From: Histomonas meleagridis
Taxonomy: Eukaryota > Parabasalia > Tritrichomonadida > Dientamoebidae
Direction of reading: 5' to 3'
Assembly: GCA_020186115.1 (NCBI GenBank)
Contig: WSYJ01000060.1
Location: 1,984,001 to 2,048,000 of the forward strand
Length of the DNA stretch: 64,000 nucleotides
The position numbers were made by a program, and so were the translations under genes. This document shows positions 48,101 to 58,702 of the stretch, in pieces. Below the pieces are notes generated by a model. It was given only the letters and a program-made list of their open reading frames with translations. It had not been told where the DNA came from and made no database searches. How positions within the stretch are numbered: position 1 is the stretch's first letter; each line of letters opens with the position of its first letter.

Positions 48101-51100
48101 GATAGCTAGATGTTTAAATAATGTAGCATTAAGATCTAAAAATAGATGGAGAGATCAAGCAAATCAAATCTTAAAAGATATAAATACATTAAATTATAAT
48201 AATAATTTTATTAAAAATGAAGAAAAAGTTATCGAAAATAATAATAAAAATAAAAAAGAAGAAGAAATTATTAAAATTGATATTGAAACATATAAAAATT
48301 ATTTGAATTTATCACATAAGAAAGAAAAAACTCAAATACAAATATTAACATGGTTTAATAATTTAAGAGATTATTCCATTAAAATTTCACCTTTATCAGT
48401 AATACGTACTATGATGAAATTATCAGTACGACCTAAATTTGCATTTAAATATGCGTTTTATTCAATTTGGTTAATTATTAATGAAAATGAACGAAAAATT
48501 ATATCGAAATATTTAAACAAAGTATTTCATGTTTTTGAATTACCAAAATATGTCTTAACTCAATTTATATCAATTGTAGAATTATCGATAATGAGTCAAT
48601 TAGATTTAGGAATAGATTTTACATTAGTAATTTCACGATGTTTAAATTTACATTTATATACTAAAGCATTATTATTTATCGAGAATTCTAATGTACAATA
48701 TAATTCACCTGAAATGATTGAGAAAATGATACAAATTAATATATCATTAAATCGTACTGAAGAAGCATTTGCTATAGCTAAATCAAATCCATCGATAATA
48801 CGTATTCCAATATGGATATTATTAAATGATTGGGAAACAGCATTAGATAAAATATCGAAAGAACCTATAACTAATCAACATAACTTTATATTATATTCAG
48901 CACATTGTTATTCATCATTAGAAAATTGGGATGAAGTATTACAATTAAAACCTTATTTTAAGTCACAATCACCAAATGTTCAATCTAATTTAGCTAAGTA
49001 TATATGGATAGCTGAGTTATATAAAGGGAATAAAAAGAAAGCAAAACGTTTCGCAAATAAAACTGGTGGATATTCTGTTATAGATTGTATCCAAAAATCG
49101 ATTTTATATATTTCTATTAATAATATTGATAAAGCTAAAGAGTTTTCAACTTTAGGTTGGAGATATTTAGCGTCATCATTTGAGAAATATAATAAATTTA
49201 ATAATAGTATCTTTTTAGCACAACAATTACATGAGATTTCACAAGTGATACAAATTAAAAGAAATATTTTAACAAATGAAAAAATTATTAATATTAAAAA
49301 AGAATGGATAAAAAGAATAGAAACATTTAAAGAAGATCCTGATAAACAAATCGAATTATTTAAGATTAGATCTTTAGTTTCGGATAAAATTGAGTTAAAA
49401 GATTTCGCTTATAATATTTTATCAAGTACAAAACGTACTAATAAAAATGTTTTTAAATTAATCGATCATTTCTTTCCTGATGAGAATTCTTATGATTCAC
49501 AATTCTGTAAAATTAAAATGTTAAATGATCCGATTGAACGAATTGATAAATGTATAAATATATTAGGAAATTGTTCGTTAGATACACAAAAGAAAATTAA
49601 TTATTATATCGGAAAAGAAATATTTATAAATACGAAAAAAATTTCGAAATTAAATGAATCAATAAAATATTTACAAAATTCGGAAAAAGGTTTTAATTTA
49701 ATATCGAACATTCAAATGATAATATCCATATTAACTAATAATGAAAATGATATAATATTAACTGCGAAATCTTTAGAGAAAAGTATAATAAATGATAATA
49801 ATAATAAGTTATTAAAAGTTAATCAATTAATTTCATTGTTAATACAATTTCCTGATTCTCTAGAATTAACAGATTTAATCATTAAAATATTATCAAATAT
49901 TTCATCAAATATATTAACAGGTATTAAAATCACCAGTTTATTATCATTAATTAGTAATAATAAAAACATAATAAAATTATTTAAATCAATTTGTTTACAA
50001 ATAGTTAATGATTTACCTCAAACTATAATGTTTGATATATTATATTATATATCAATTTATCCTAATAATAAAACAATACAAAATTTACGATATTTCATCG
50101 AAAAGAATAATTCGACGTTTTTTAATCATTCGAATTCATTAACAACGAAATTAATAAAAATATCAAATACTTATTATGATAAATATGTAGAAACATTAAA
50201 AGAAATCATAAACTTATTTAAAAATGATCAAATTGAAAATGGTTTAAATATATTAAAGAATTTATTACAATCATTAAAATATGTAAATGTTTCACGTTAT
50301 GAAAGTGATTTCTTAACATCATTTAAATCGAATTATGGACAATATTTAACAAATTTAACTAAACAAAAAATGATTACTAAAGAAGACATCAAAAAAATCC
50401 AAAATATATTAAATTCCATAATTAAAAAACAAGATTCAATTCGAGTTATCCCTCTTTCGACACTTGATGAAAAACTTGCACATAAAAATAATTGGCAAAT
50501 TCCAATTTTCGGTAAAGAATTCAAAAACGATGTTACCATTGTACAATTTTGTCAATCATGTCAACGTTTAGATAATGGGTTAATGTTTTCATTAATTGGA
50601 TCAAATGGCCGTAAATATTCATTTCATATCATTCGCGATAATATATTTCATATTCAACAATCAGAAGAATTCACGAATTTAATTAATAATTTATTACCTA
50701 TAAATATATCACAACGTAAAATAATTTGTTTAACTAAAGATATATATATCATTGAAATCCTTAAAACACATTTACAAATGTTTGATTTCATTAATTCATA
50801 TAATAAATCACAATATCAAGAAACGAATTCGAATGTATATGAAATAATTAATGATTATGATGAATTAATATTAAGTAAACGTATACGTAAATTAATACAA
50901 ATACGTAACTTAACGAATCATAACTTATTAAAAAATGCTTTTTTAGTTACTTCTGAAAATAGTTCTTCTTGGATACGTCGTTCAACAATGTTCACTAAAA
51001 CTTATGGAATCATTTCGATGTTTTCATATGTTTTAGGTAACGTTGATACGTCTCCAAATGGTATATTAATTGATAAAGTTACAGGCGCTACAACTTATAC

Positions 51101-51479
51101 AACATTTAAAGTTAATGGAAATTCATTGCCGATACCTTTTAGAATTACTTCAATGATTGTTAACATGTTCGGTAACTCAGGTATTAATGGGCCTTTTAAA
51201 GGAGAACTGAATAAATGCTTGAAAATTATAAGGAAAAACGCAATAGCTTTCGCAACATGTATCCAGTTCGTAATATCGGAAGCTCCATTCGATCAGCCTT
51301 TACTACCAAATCAGTTCTTAAATAAGTACTTAAGAGGAGGAAAACAAGAAAGAGAAATCGAAATGTTTTACGCAAGAATTGCTGGTGAAAAAGGTGAAGA
51401 ACTGGAGAACTTAATAAAGAAGGCTACGTCAATAGAAAATATGGCCCAAATGCCAATGAGATGGTGCGCTTGGTGGTAA
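45168..51479 (+). CDS. TOR-like PIKK with degenerate (pseudo)kinase domain
   Basis: A 2,103-aa protein with TOR order: HEAT solenoid (1-about 1050), FAT domain (about 1070-1650; PKFAFKYAFYSIWLI and NDWETALDKISKEP match TOR's AAFVSCW and WEDALVAYD regions), a reduced FRB-like segment (about 1680-1750), kinase region (about 1760-2040) and FATC. The FATC is well kept (LENLIKKATSIENMAQ, ending RWCAWW, compare WCPFW in TOR). The kinase is not: after GSNGRK (about 1811) the lysine and D-L-R-Q-D-E-R block are absent. The catalytic loop GDRHPSN reads GNVDTSPNG (about 1957-1965), and the metal-binding DFG reads TFK (about 1979-1981). The frame is one uninterrupted ORF, so this is not a pseudogene by structure. 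It is probably a scaffold like TRRAP. TOR origin: likely. Loss of catalysis: strongly suggested. Confidence 0.82.
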   Translation: MDSLVNQVITSAIPPKSMGPQDFFESVNMLQSKIINIFRFSSLRYLPPFLNKMLTTLRDKSSSQDKKAKLSSAICVTALIQLFPFDDYVVNYRPIIENLISPGYRPCIKAGAKALSRIARINGNNRNYFLHELLEKHLMYLTSKDLEVRYTSATICDELSRSYPEGFFNQKSSTQQLLFDAINQADPVTGLLLINMIKELFRSESASVGFKFLNEMHPFLLQNSLELFNQSNKNETIHQLLYVLLKTKPYISCKEAQQKVLPQCINYLQSKNYQQVLSSIKIIVQLQRIKALIPTQDLINTLFEVLIKWSLSQPEQFQDIFCKFIVYFPKPLISNEELLMGAVNSFCKNMPNSIGPLFAYNLTVAIIHSMNNTNLSAFLSNVTTFLNTSSVPIPIHKLLHELDDSVPNWTTQYLFFKNQMIFIIRQELSNSTIYTNRIIIALRGLLRIPCIKYGDAIELQSLVMKYIKSKDIELREYIVPSILHLFNDFPDRIPLDLIKDLVLFVLNDPNKIVRIHSLCSFTKNTYSYLIQPEIFSNFSKFLSDESADVRKEALNIIRYLPITDDSFLRNLLLSSLKLMNSNFNIIIPDDSIVWLVFPHILLASKSIIHLYAESINEILMNILTNRFKKNEYKETTLIYMNSAIMKQIDESLIKSITKLFLLCPELVPLRPILKIFSYVLLNPIHPWTKENVLKSLKNIEKVQSISVIYPKIAESLLTVIKKNETTKLVIKAFKVLGYHINEFNSNIQQINNQKKFHMFYKSSFKDNIHFKQYFIHKLFDYLNNMFDSVNIDSTHEEIILIIIEIFSKEPNIIQQYIEPFFTKFLNFIKNSTTDKMPLFLSYLSKIILISGHVMISKASIIFQSIENHWHCDYTKEVSNVISSLIETTDGQCDSILNLIVSVSFLLLKSKKDMKKFTPEIFNLLKTIAEHCYTYMSSIIDGIVSIMTTQESPDFLKDECLEAIKFIINKCNPEQHLVMIARCLNNVALRSKNRWRDQANQILKDINTLNYNNNFIKNEEKVIENNNKNKKEEEIIKIDIETYKNYLNLSHKKEKTQIQILTWFNNLRDYSIKISPLSVIRTMMKLSVRPKFAFKYAFYSIWLIINENERKIISKYLNKVFHVFELPKYVLTQFISIVELSIMSQLDLGIDFTLVISRCLNLHLYTKALLFIENSNVQYNSPEMIEKMIQINISLNRTEEAFAIAKSNPSIIRIPIWILLNDWETALDKISKEPITNQHNFILYSAHCYSSLENWDEVLQLKPYFKSQSPNVQSNLAKYIWIAELYKGNKKKAKRFANKTGGYSVIDCIQKSILYISINNIDKAKEFSTLGWRYLASSFEKYNKFNNSIFLAQQLHEISQVIQIKRNILTNEKIINIKKEWIKRIETFKEDPDKQIELFKIRSLVSDKIELKDFAYNILSSTKRTNKNVFKLIDHFFPDENSYDSQFCKIKMLNDPIERIDKCINILGNCSLDTQKKINYYIGKEIFINTKKISKLNESIKYLQNSEKGFNLISNIQMIISILTNNENDIILTAKSLEKSIINDNNNKLLKVNQLISLLIQFPDSLELTDLIIKILSNISSNILTGIKITSLLSLISNNKNIIKLFKSICLQIVNDLPQTIMFDILYYISIYPNNKTIQNLRYFIEKNNSTFFNHSNSLTTKLIKISNTYYDKYVETLKEIINLFKNDQIENGLNILKNLLQSLKYVNVSRYESDFLTSFKSNYGQYLTNLTKQKMITKEDIKKIQNILNSIIKKQDSIRVIPLSTLDEKLAHKNNWQIPIFGKEFKNDVTIVQFCQSCQRLDNGLMFSLIGSNGRKYSFHIIRDNIFHIQQSEEFTNLINNLLPINISQRKIICLTKDIYIIEILKTHLQMFDFINSYNKSQYQETNSNVYEIINDYDELILSKRIRKLIQIRNLTNHNLLKNAFLVTSENSSSWIRRSTMFTKTYGIISMFSYVLGNVDTSPNGILIDKVTGATTYTTFKVNGNSLPIPFRITSMIVNMFGNSGINGPFKGELNKCLKIIRKNAIAFATCIQFVISEAPFDQPLLPNQFLNKYLRGGKQEREIEMFYARIAGEKGEELENLIKKATSIENMAQMPMRWCAWW

Positions 51480-51877
51480 ATGAATAAAGATAAAGATAAA
51501 AGAAAATGTTATTTTTTGAGTTAAAAATGATCGGATTACAAATGTTTGGCCGGATGATTACACACACAAAATATATTTCAATAGTTTACTCAGATGAATA
51601 CATGTAATTCATATTAACGTTAAGAATATTAACATAGCATTACATTTGATCCAATAAATTGAGGTAATGATTGATTGTATTTGAAACAATTTACGATCGA
51701 ATAAAATTCGCTTTATAAAGAGAAGTCAAAAAACATCTATGCATGAATATTTGATTAAAGTGACAGTAAAATTCTCTGGTTTTGGTTTTTTCTTTAATAA
51801 TGGAAAAAAATGTGAATATGTGCTACTTAAATTTATTAATTTTAAGCTATAAGTAGAGCTCAAATCTTATTTTGCTA
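51480..51877. other. Intergenic region between PIKK stop and ankyrin-array end
   Basis: This 398-bp AT-rich gap lies between two convergent 3' ends. No frame, RNA gene or repeat is evident. Confidence 0.4.
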
Positions 51878-51940
51878 TTAACCACCTTTTTTCTGAAGTA
51901 ATTTAGCAATTTTATCTGAAGCTGCATATGCAAGTGCATT
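51878..51940 (-). other. C-terminal ankyrin cap with stop codon
   Basis: The last segment reads NALAYAASDKIAKLLQKKGG followed by TAA at 51880-51878. It lacks the INAKDI end of all other segments and looks like a capping half-repeat. It marks the natural 3' end of the ankyrin gene on this strand, 170 bp after the previous segment. Confidence 0.65.
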
Positions 51941-54900
51941 CCTAAATAATTTAAATAAATCCCAAATATTTGTATTAAACTTTATATTATCAAAATAAAT
52001 ATTAAATATAACAAATGAATATCTTTAGCATTAATGTCAATTCCTTCTTGTTCAAGAAGTGATTGAACAATTTCTATATGTTCATTTGAAGATGCATACA
52101 TAAGTGCTGTCCAAAACAATTTAAATAAATCCCAAATATTTGTATTAAACTTTATATTATCAAAATAAATATTAAACAAAACAAATAAATATCTTTAGCA
52201 TTAATGTCAATTCCTTCTTGTTCAAGAAGTATTTTAACTATTTCTATATGTCCATTTTTAGATGCCCATATAAGTGCTGTTTCAAACACTTCTAATAATT
52301 TCCAAATATTACCTTAAAATTTCAAATTATTAAAATAAATATTAAACAAAACAAATAAATATCTTTAGCATTAATGTCAATTCCTTCTTGTTCAAGAAGT
52401 ATTTTAACTATTTCTAGTTTACCATTTTGAGATGCTAAAATAAGTGCTGTATTAAATAAATTAAATTATTTCCAAATAATATTTTGGAATATTAAATCAT
52501 TAAAATAAATTTTGATTAAAATATATAAATAGCTTTAGCTATGATATTGGTCGATTTGTGTCCAAGAAGAGAATTAACTACTTCTGTATTACCTTTTTCA
52601 GATGCATACATAAATGCTGTTCGAAATGTTGAATATAATTTCCAAATATTGTTTTTAAATAAAAAATTATTTAAATAGATATAAAATATAACAAATTAAT
52701 ATCTTTAGCATTAACATCAATTCTTTTATGTTCAAGAAGTAATTTGACTACTTCTGTTCTATCATTTTCAGATGCTAAAATAAGTGCTGTCCTATATGAT
52801 TTAAATAAATTTTAAATAATATTTTGAAATTAAAAATAATTAAAATAAATTTTAAAAGAAAAAAATTAATATTTTTGGCATTAATCTCAATTTTTTTTCG
52901 TTTAAGAAGCAACTTAACTATTTTTCTATGACCATTTCGAGATGATATCATAAGCGCCGTTTCAAATATTTGAGACAAATTCCAAATATTATTTTCGAAA
53001 ATAAAATTATTAAAATATATTTTAAATATAACAAATGAGTATCTTCATCATTAATATATATTCCTTTTTTAATGAGTAAGTTAACTATTTCTGTATGACC
53101 ATTTTCAGATGCATACATTAGCGATGTTTGAATTAATTTAAATAATTTCCAAATATTCTTTAAAAATATCAAAGCTTTAACATAAATTTCAAATAAAACA
53201 TATAAATATCTTGAGCATTAATATCAATTACTTTTTGTTCAAAAAGTAATTTAACTATTTCTGTATGACCATTATATGATGATATCATAAGTGCTGTTTT
53301 AAATATTTTAAGTAATTTCCAAATTTCATTTTGAAATATCAAATTGTTGAAATAAATATTAAATAAAACATATTAATATTTTGAACATTTATATTGATTA
53401 CATTTTGTTCAAGAAGTAATTTAACGATTTCTTTATTACCAATTAAAGATGCTCTAATAAGTGCTGTATCAAATATTCTTAATAATTTCCAAATATTATT
53501 TTGAAACAAAAAATTATTAAAATAAATATTAAATAAAACATATTAATATCTTTAGCATTAATATCAATTCCTTCTTGTTGAAGAAGTAATTTAACAATTT
53601 CTGTATGACCACATTTAGATGCATAAATAAGTGCTGTTTCAAATAAATTAAATGATTCCCAAATATTATTTTATTATATCAAATTATTAAAATAATTTTT
53701 AAACAAAACAAACAAACGTCTCTAGCATTAATATCAATTCCTTTTTGTTCAAGAAGTAATTTAACGATTTCTGTTTGACCTTTTTCAGATGCTTTTATAA
53801 GTATTATATCAAATTATTAAAATAAATTCTAAATAAAACAAAAAAATGTCTTGAATATTAATATCAATTACTTTTCGTTTAAGAAATAATTTAACTATTT
53901 CTATATATCCATTTTCATATGATAACATTAGTGCTGTTTTAAATAAATTAAATAATTTCCAAATTTCATTTTGAAATATCAAATTGTTGAAATAAATTAT
54001 AAATAAAATAAATAAATGTCTTTAGCATTAATATCAATTCCTTTTTGTTCAAGAAGTAATTTAACTATTTCTATATGACCATATTCAGATGATTTCATAA
54101 GTGCTGTATTAAATTATTTCAATAATTTCCAAATATTATTTTGAAATATAAAATTATTAAAATAAATATCAAATAAAACAAATAAATATCTTTAGCATTA
54201 ATATCAATTCCTTCTTGTTCAAGAAGTAATTTAACTATTTCTATATGACCATATTCAGATGATTTCATAAGTGCTGTAAAAAATAATTTAAATAATTTCC
54301 AAATGTTATTTTGAAATATCAAATTATTAAAGTAAATATTAAATCATACAAATAAATATCTTTAGCGTTTATATCAATTCCTTTTTGTTCAAGAAGTAAT
54401 TTAACTATTTCAAGTTTACCATTTTTATATGCATACACTAGTGCTGTTTTAAATAACTTAAATAATTTCCAAATATTATTTTGAAATTTTATATAATCAA
54501 ATTAAAAATTAAATAAAACATTTAAATATTTTTAGCATTAATATCAATTCCTTTGTGTTCAAGAAGTAATTTAACGATTTTTATATGACCTTTCCCTGAT
54601 GCATACATTAGTGCTGTTTTAAATAATTGAAACAATTTCCAAATATTATTTTGATTTTTTAAATTATTAAATTAAACATTAAATAAAACAAATAAATATC
54701 TTTAGCATTAATATCAATTTCTTCTTTTTCTAAAAGTAATTTAACTAATATGATTTGTTTATCATGAGATACTCCCATCAGTACAGTTCTAAATATTTTA
54801 AGTTATTTCCGAATATTTTTTTGAAATATAAAATTATTAAAATAAATATTAAACAAAACAAATAAATATCTTTAGCATTAATATCAATTCCTTCTTGTTC

Positions 54901-57900
54901 AAGAAGTAATTTGACTATTTCAAAATGACCATTATAAGATGCCAACATAAGTGCTGTATAAAATATTTTAAATTATTTCCAAATATTATTTTGAAATAAG
55001 AAATTATTAAAATAAATTTTAAATAAGACAAATAAATATTTTGAACATTAATATCAATTCCTTTATATTTAAGAAGTATTTTAACTATTTCTGTATATCC
55101 ATTTTCAGATGCCAAAATAAGTGCTGTTTGAAATATTTTAAATAATTTCCAAATATTATTTTGAAATATAAAATTATTAAAATAAATATCAAATAAAACA
55201 AATAAATATCTTTAGCATTAATATCAATTCCTTCTTGTTCAAGAAGTAATTTAACGATTTCTATATGACCATTTTCAGATGCTTTCATAAGTGATGTTTT
55301 AAACAATTTAAATAATTTCCAAATATTATTTTGAAATAGAAAATTATTAAAATAAATTCTAATCAAAATAACTAAATATCTTTCACATATAGATTAATAC
55401 CTTTTTGTTCAAGAAGTAATTTAACTATTTCTGTATTATTTTTTTTAGATGCTTTCATAAGTGCTGTTTCAATTAATTTAAATAATTTCCATATATTATT
55501 TTGAAATAAGAAATTATTATAATAAATTTTTAATAAGACAAATAAATATTTTGAACATTAATATCAATTCCTTTATATTTAAGAAGTATTTTAACTATTT
55601 CTGTATAACAATTTTCAGATGCTAACATAAGTGCTGTTTCAAATAATTTAAATAATTACTAAATATTGTTTTGAAATATCAAATTGTTGAAATAAATTAT
55701 AAATAAAATAAATAAATATCTTTAGCATTAATATCAATTCCTTCTTGTTCAATAAGTAATTTAACTATTTCTGTATGACCATTTTTAGATGCTAAAATAA
55801 GTGCTGTTTTAAACAATTTAAATAATTTCCAAATATTATTTTGAAATAGAAAATTATTAAAATAAATTCTAATCAAAATAACTAAATATCTTTCACATAT
55901 AGATTAATACCTTTTTGTTCAAGAAGTAATTTAACTATTTCTGTATGGCCATTTGAAGATGCTAAAATAAGAGCTGTATCAAATAATAAAAATAATTTCC
56001 ATATATTATTTTGAAATGTTAAATTATTATAACAAATATTAAACAAACTAAAGAAGTATCTTTATCATTAATACTAATTATTTTTTGTTCAAGAAGTATT
56101 TTAACTATTTCGATACGACCTTTTTCAGATGCTCTCATAAATGCTGTAAAAAATAAATAAAATAATTTCCAAATAATATTTTGATATATAAAATTATTAA
56201 AATTAACATAAAATATAAAAAATTATTATCTTTAGCATTAATATCAATTCCTTTTTGTTCAAGAAGTAATTTAACTATTTCTATATATCCATTTTCAGAT
56301 GCATAAATAAGTGATGTTTCAATTTACTAAAATAAATTTTAATTATATCAAATAAATATCGTTATCATTAATATAAATTCCTTCTTGTTCAAGAAGTAAT
56401 TTCACTATTTCAAGTTTACCATTTTTAGATGCATACATAAGTGCTGTCTTAAATAACTTAAATGATTTCCAAATATTATTTTGAAATATCAAATTATTAA
56501 AATAAATTCTAACCAAAATATCTAAATATCTTTCACATTTAAATTAATACCTTTTTGTTTAAGAAGTAATTTAACTATTTCTATGTGACCTTTTTCAGAT
56601 GCTTTTATTAATGCCATATCAAATATTTTGAATAATTTCTAAATATTATTTTGAAATATAAAATTATTTATATTTATAAAATCTTTATCATTAATATCAA
56701 TTCTTTTTTGTTCAAGAAGCAATTTAACCATTTCTGTATTACCATTATAAGATGCATTAATAAGTAATGTTTTAAAAGACCCAAACAATTCCCAAATATT
56801 ATTTTAGAATATAAAAATATTAAAACATGTATTATATATAACAAATAAATATTATAACCATTAATGTCAATTTCTTTTTGTTGAAGAAGTAATCTAACGA
56901 TTTCTGGGTGACCGTTTTCATATGCTAACATAAGTGCTGTTTCAAAAAATTTAAATAATTTCTAAATATTATTTTGAAACATCAAACTATTAAAATATAT
57001 TTTAAACAAAACAAAGAAATATTTTTAATATTAATATCGATTCCCTTTTGTTTAAGAAGTAATTTAACAGTTTCTGTATGGCCTCTTCCCGATGCTAAAA
57101 AAAGCGCTGTTTCAAATAATTTAAATAATATTTGAAAATTATTTTGAAATATCAAATTATCAAAATAAATTTTAATTAAAACATATTCATATTTTGAACA
57201 TTGATATCAATACCTTTTTGTTTAAGAAGTAATTCAATGATTTTTGTGTGGCTATTAAATGATGCTAACATAAGTGCTGTATTAAATATTTTAAATTATT
57301 TCCAAATATTATTTTGAAATATAAAATTATTAAAATAAATATTAAATAAAACAAAAAAATATCTTGAGCATTAATATCAATTCCTTTATATTTAAGAAGT
57401 ATTTTAACTATTTCTGTATGACCATTCCACGATTCCCACATAAGTACTGTTCTAAATCATAAAAATAAATTTCAAATTTCATTTTGAAATAATAAATCAT
57501 TAAAATAAATAATAAATAATACAAATAAATATCTTTATAATAAATTTTAATTCCTTTTTTTGCCAGAAGTAATTTAACTATTTCTGTATGACCATTTCGA
57601 GATGCTTTCATAAGTGCTGTATCAAATAATTTAAATAATTTCCAAATATTATTTCGAAATATAAAATTATTAAAATAAATAATAAACAAAACAAATAAAA
57701 ATCTTTAACATTAATATCAATTTCTTTTTGTTTAAGAAGTAATTTAACTATTTCTGTATGACCATTTCGAGATGCTTTCATAAGTGCTGTATCAAATAAT
57801 TTAAATAATTTCCAAATATTATTTTGAAATACCAAATTATCAAAATAAATATCAAATAAAACAAATAAAAATCTTTAACATTAATATCAATTTCTTTTTG

Positions 57901-58702
57901 TTTAAGAAGTAATTGAACTATTTCTGTATAACCATTTGAAGATGCTTTCATAAGTGCTGTTTGAAATAAATTGAATAATTTCCAAATAATATTTTCAAAT
58001 AAAATATTATTAATATAAATATTAAACAAAACAAAGTTATATCAACATCATTAATACAAATTCTTTTTTGATCAAGAAGTAGTTTAATTATATCTATGCG
58101 AGCTTTCAAAGATGCATTAATTAGTATTGTTCTAAAAGATTCAAATAATTTCCAAATATTATTTTGAAACAAAAAATTATCAAAATAAATATTAAATAAA
58201 ACAAATAAATGTCTTTAGCATTAACATCAATTCCTTCTTGTTCAAGAAGTAATTTAACTATTTCTGTATGACCATTTAAAAATGCGAACATAAGTGCTGC
58301 TTTAAACACTTCTAATAATTTCCAAATATTAATATGAAATTTTAAATTATCAAAATAAATCCAAAATGAAACAAACAAATATCTCTAGCATTAATATCGA
58401 TTCCTTTTTGTTCAAGAAGCAATTTAACTATTTCCATATGACCATTTGAAGATGCACTCATAAATGCTGTAAAAAATAAAATAAATAATTTCCAAATAAT
58501 ATATTCAAATTATAAAATATTAAAATAAATTATAAATAAAATAAATAAATATCTTGAGCATTAATATCAATTCCTTCTTGTTCAAGAAGTAATTTAACGA
58601 TTTCTAGATAACCATGTGAAGATGCTAACATAAGTGCTGTTTCAAATAATTTAAATAATTTCCAAATATTATTTTGAAATATAAAATTATTAAAATAAAT
58701 TT
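51878..58702 (-). repeat. Array of 40 ankyrin-coding segments plus C-terminal cap, about 170-bp period
   Basis: Reading leftward, ankyrin segments begin at 58640, 58470, 58300, 58130, 57960 and so on to 52110, with the cap at 51940. The spacing is exactly 170 bp except for 153 (56770-56617), 130 (56447-56317 and 53937-53807) and 167 (53127-52960). Each segment encodes about 31 residues of type TALMKASENGHTEIVKLLL then EQ-x-GIDINAKDI, and I find no stop in any of the 40. The spacers of about 70 nt are AT-only-like, keep ATTTATTTTAATAATTT and ATATTTGGAAATTATTT, change the frame and contain stops. The 167-bp unit lost exactly one codon inside the ankyrin part. The whole probably belongs to the DUF3447 gene immediately upstream. 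Silent-cassette or decay scenarios are less likely but open. Confidence 0.88.

Noticed and set aside
45168-51479. Calling the PIKK a pseudogene
   Set aside because: The frame is uninterrupted for 2,103 codons with a conserved FATC end; loss of catalytic residues alone does not make it a dead gene.
51982-58378. Separate small proteins of 60-95 aa within the ankyrin array
   Set aside because: These frames begin at chance ATGs in spacers and end in the next spacer. They are pieces of the repeated unit, not individual genes.
51941-58702. CRISPR array or centromeric satellite as an explanation for the 170-bp period
   Set aside because: The repeats code for ankyrin segments with preserved frames and differ substantially, and the organism is eukaryotic. 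The satellite-like length is a consequence of segment plus spacer size.
51941-58702. Programmed -1 frameshifting at every unit
   Set aside because: A -1 shift fits the 170-bp units, but the 153- and 130-bp units would need different shifts, and the 153-bp unit has an in-frame stop in its spacer. More than 40 successive shifts would give almost no product.
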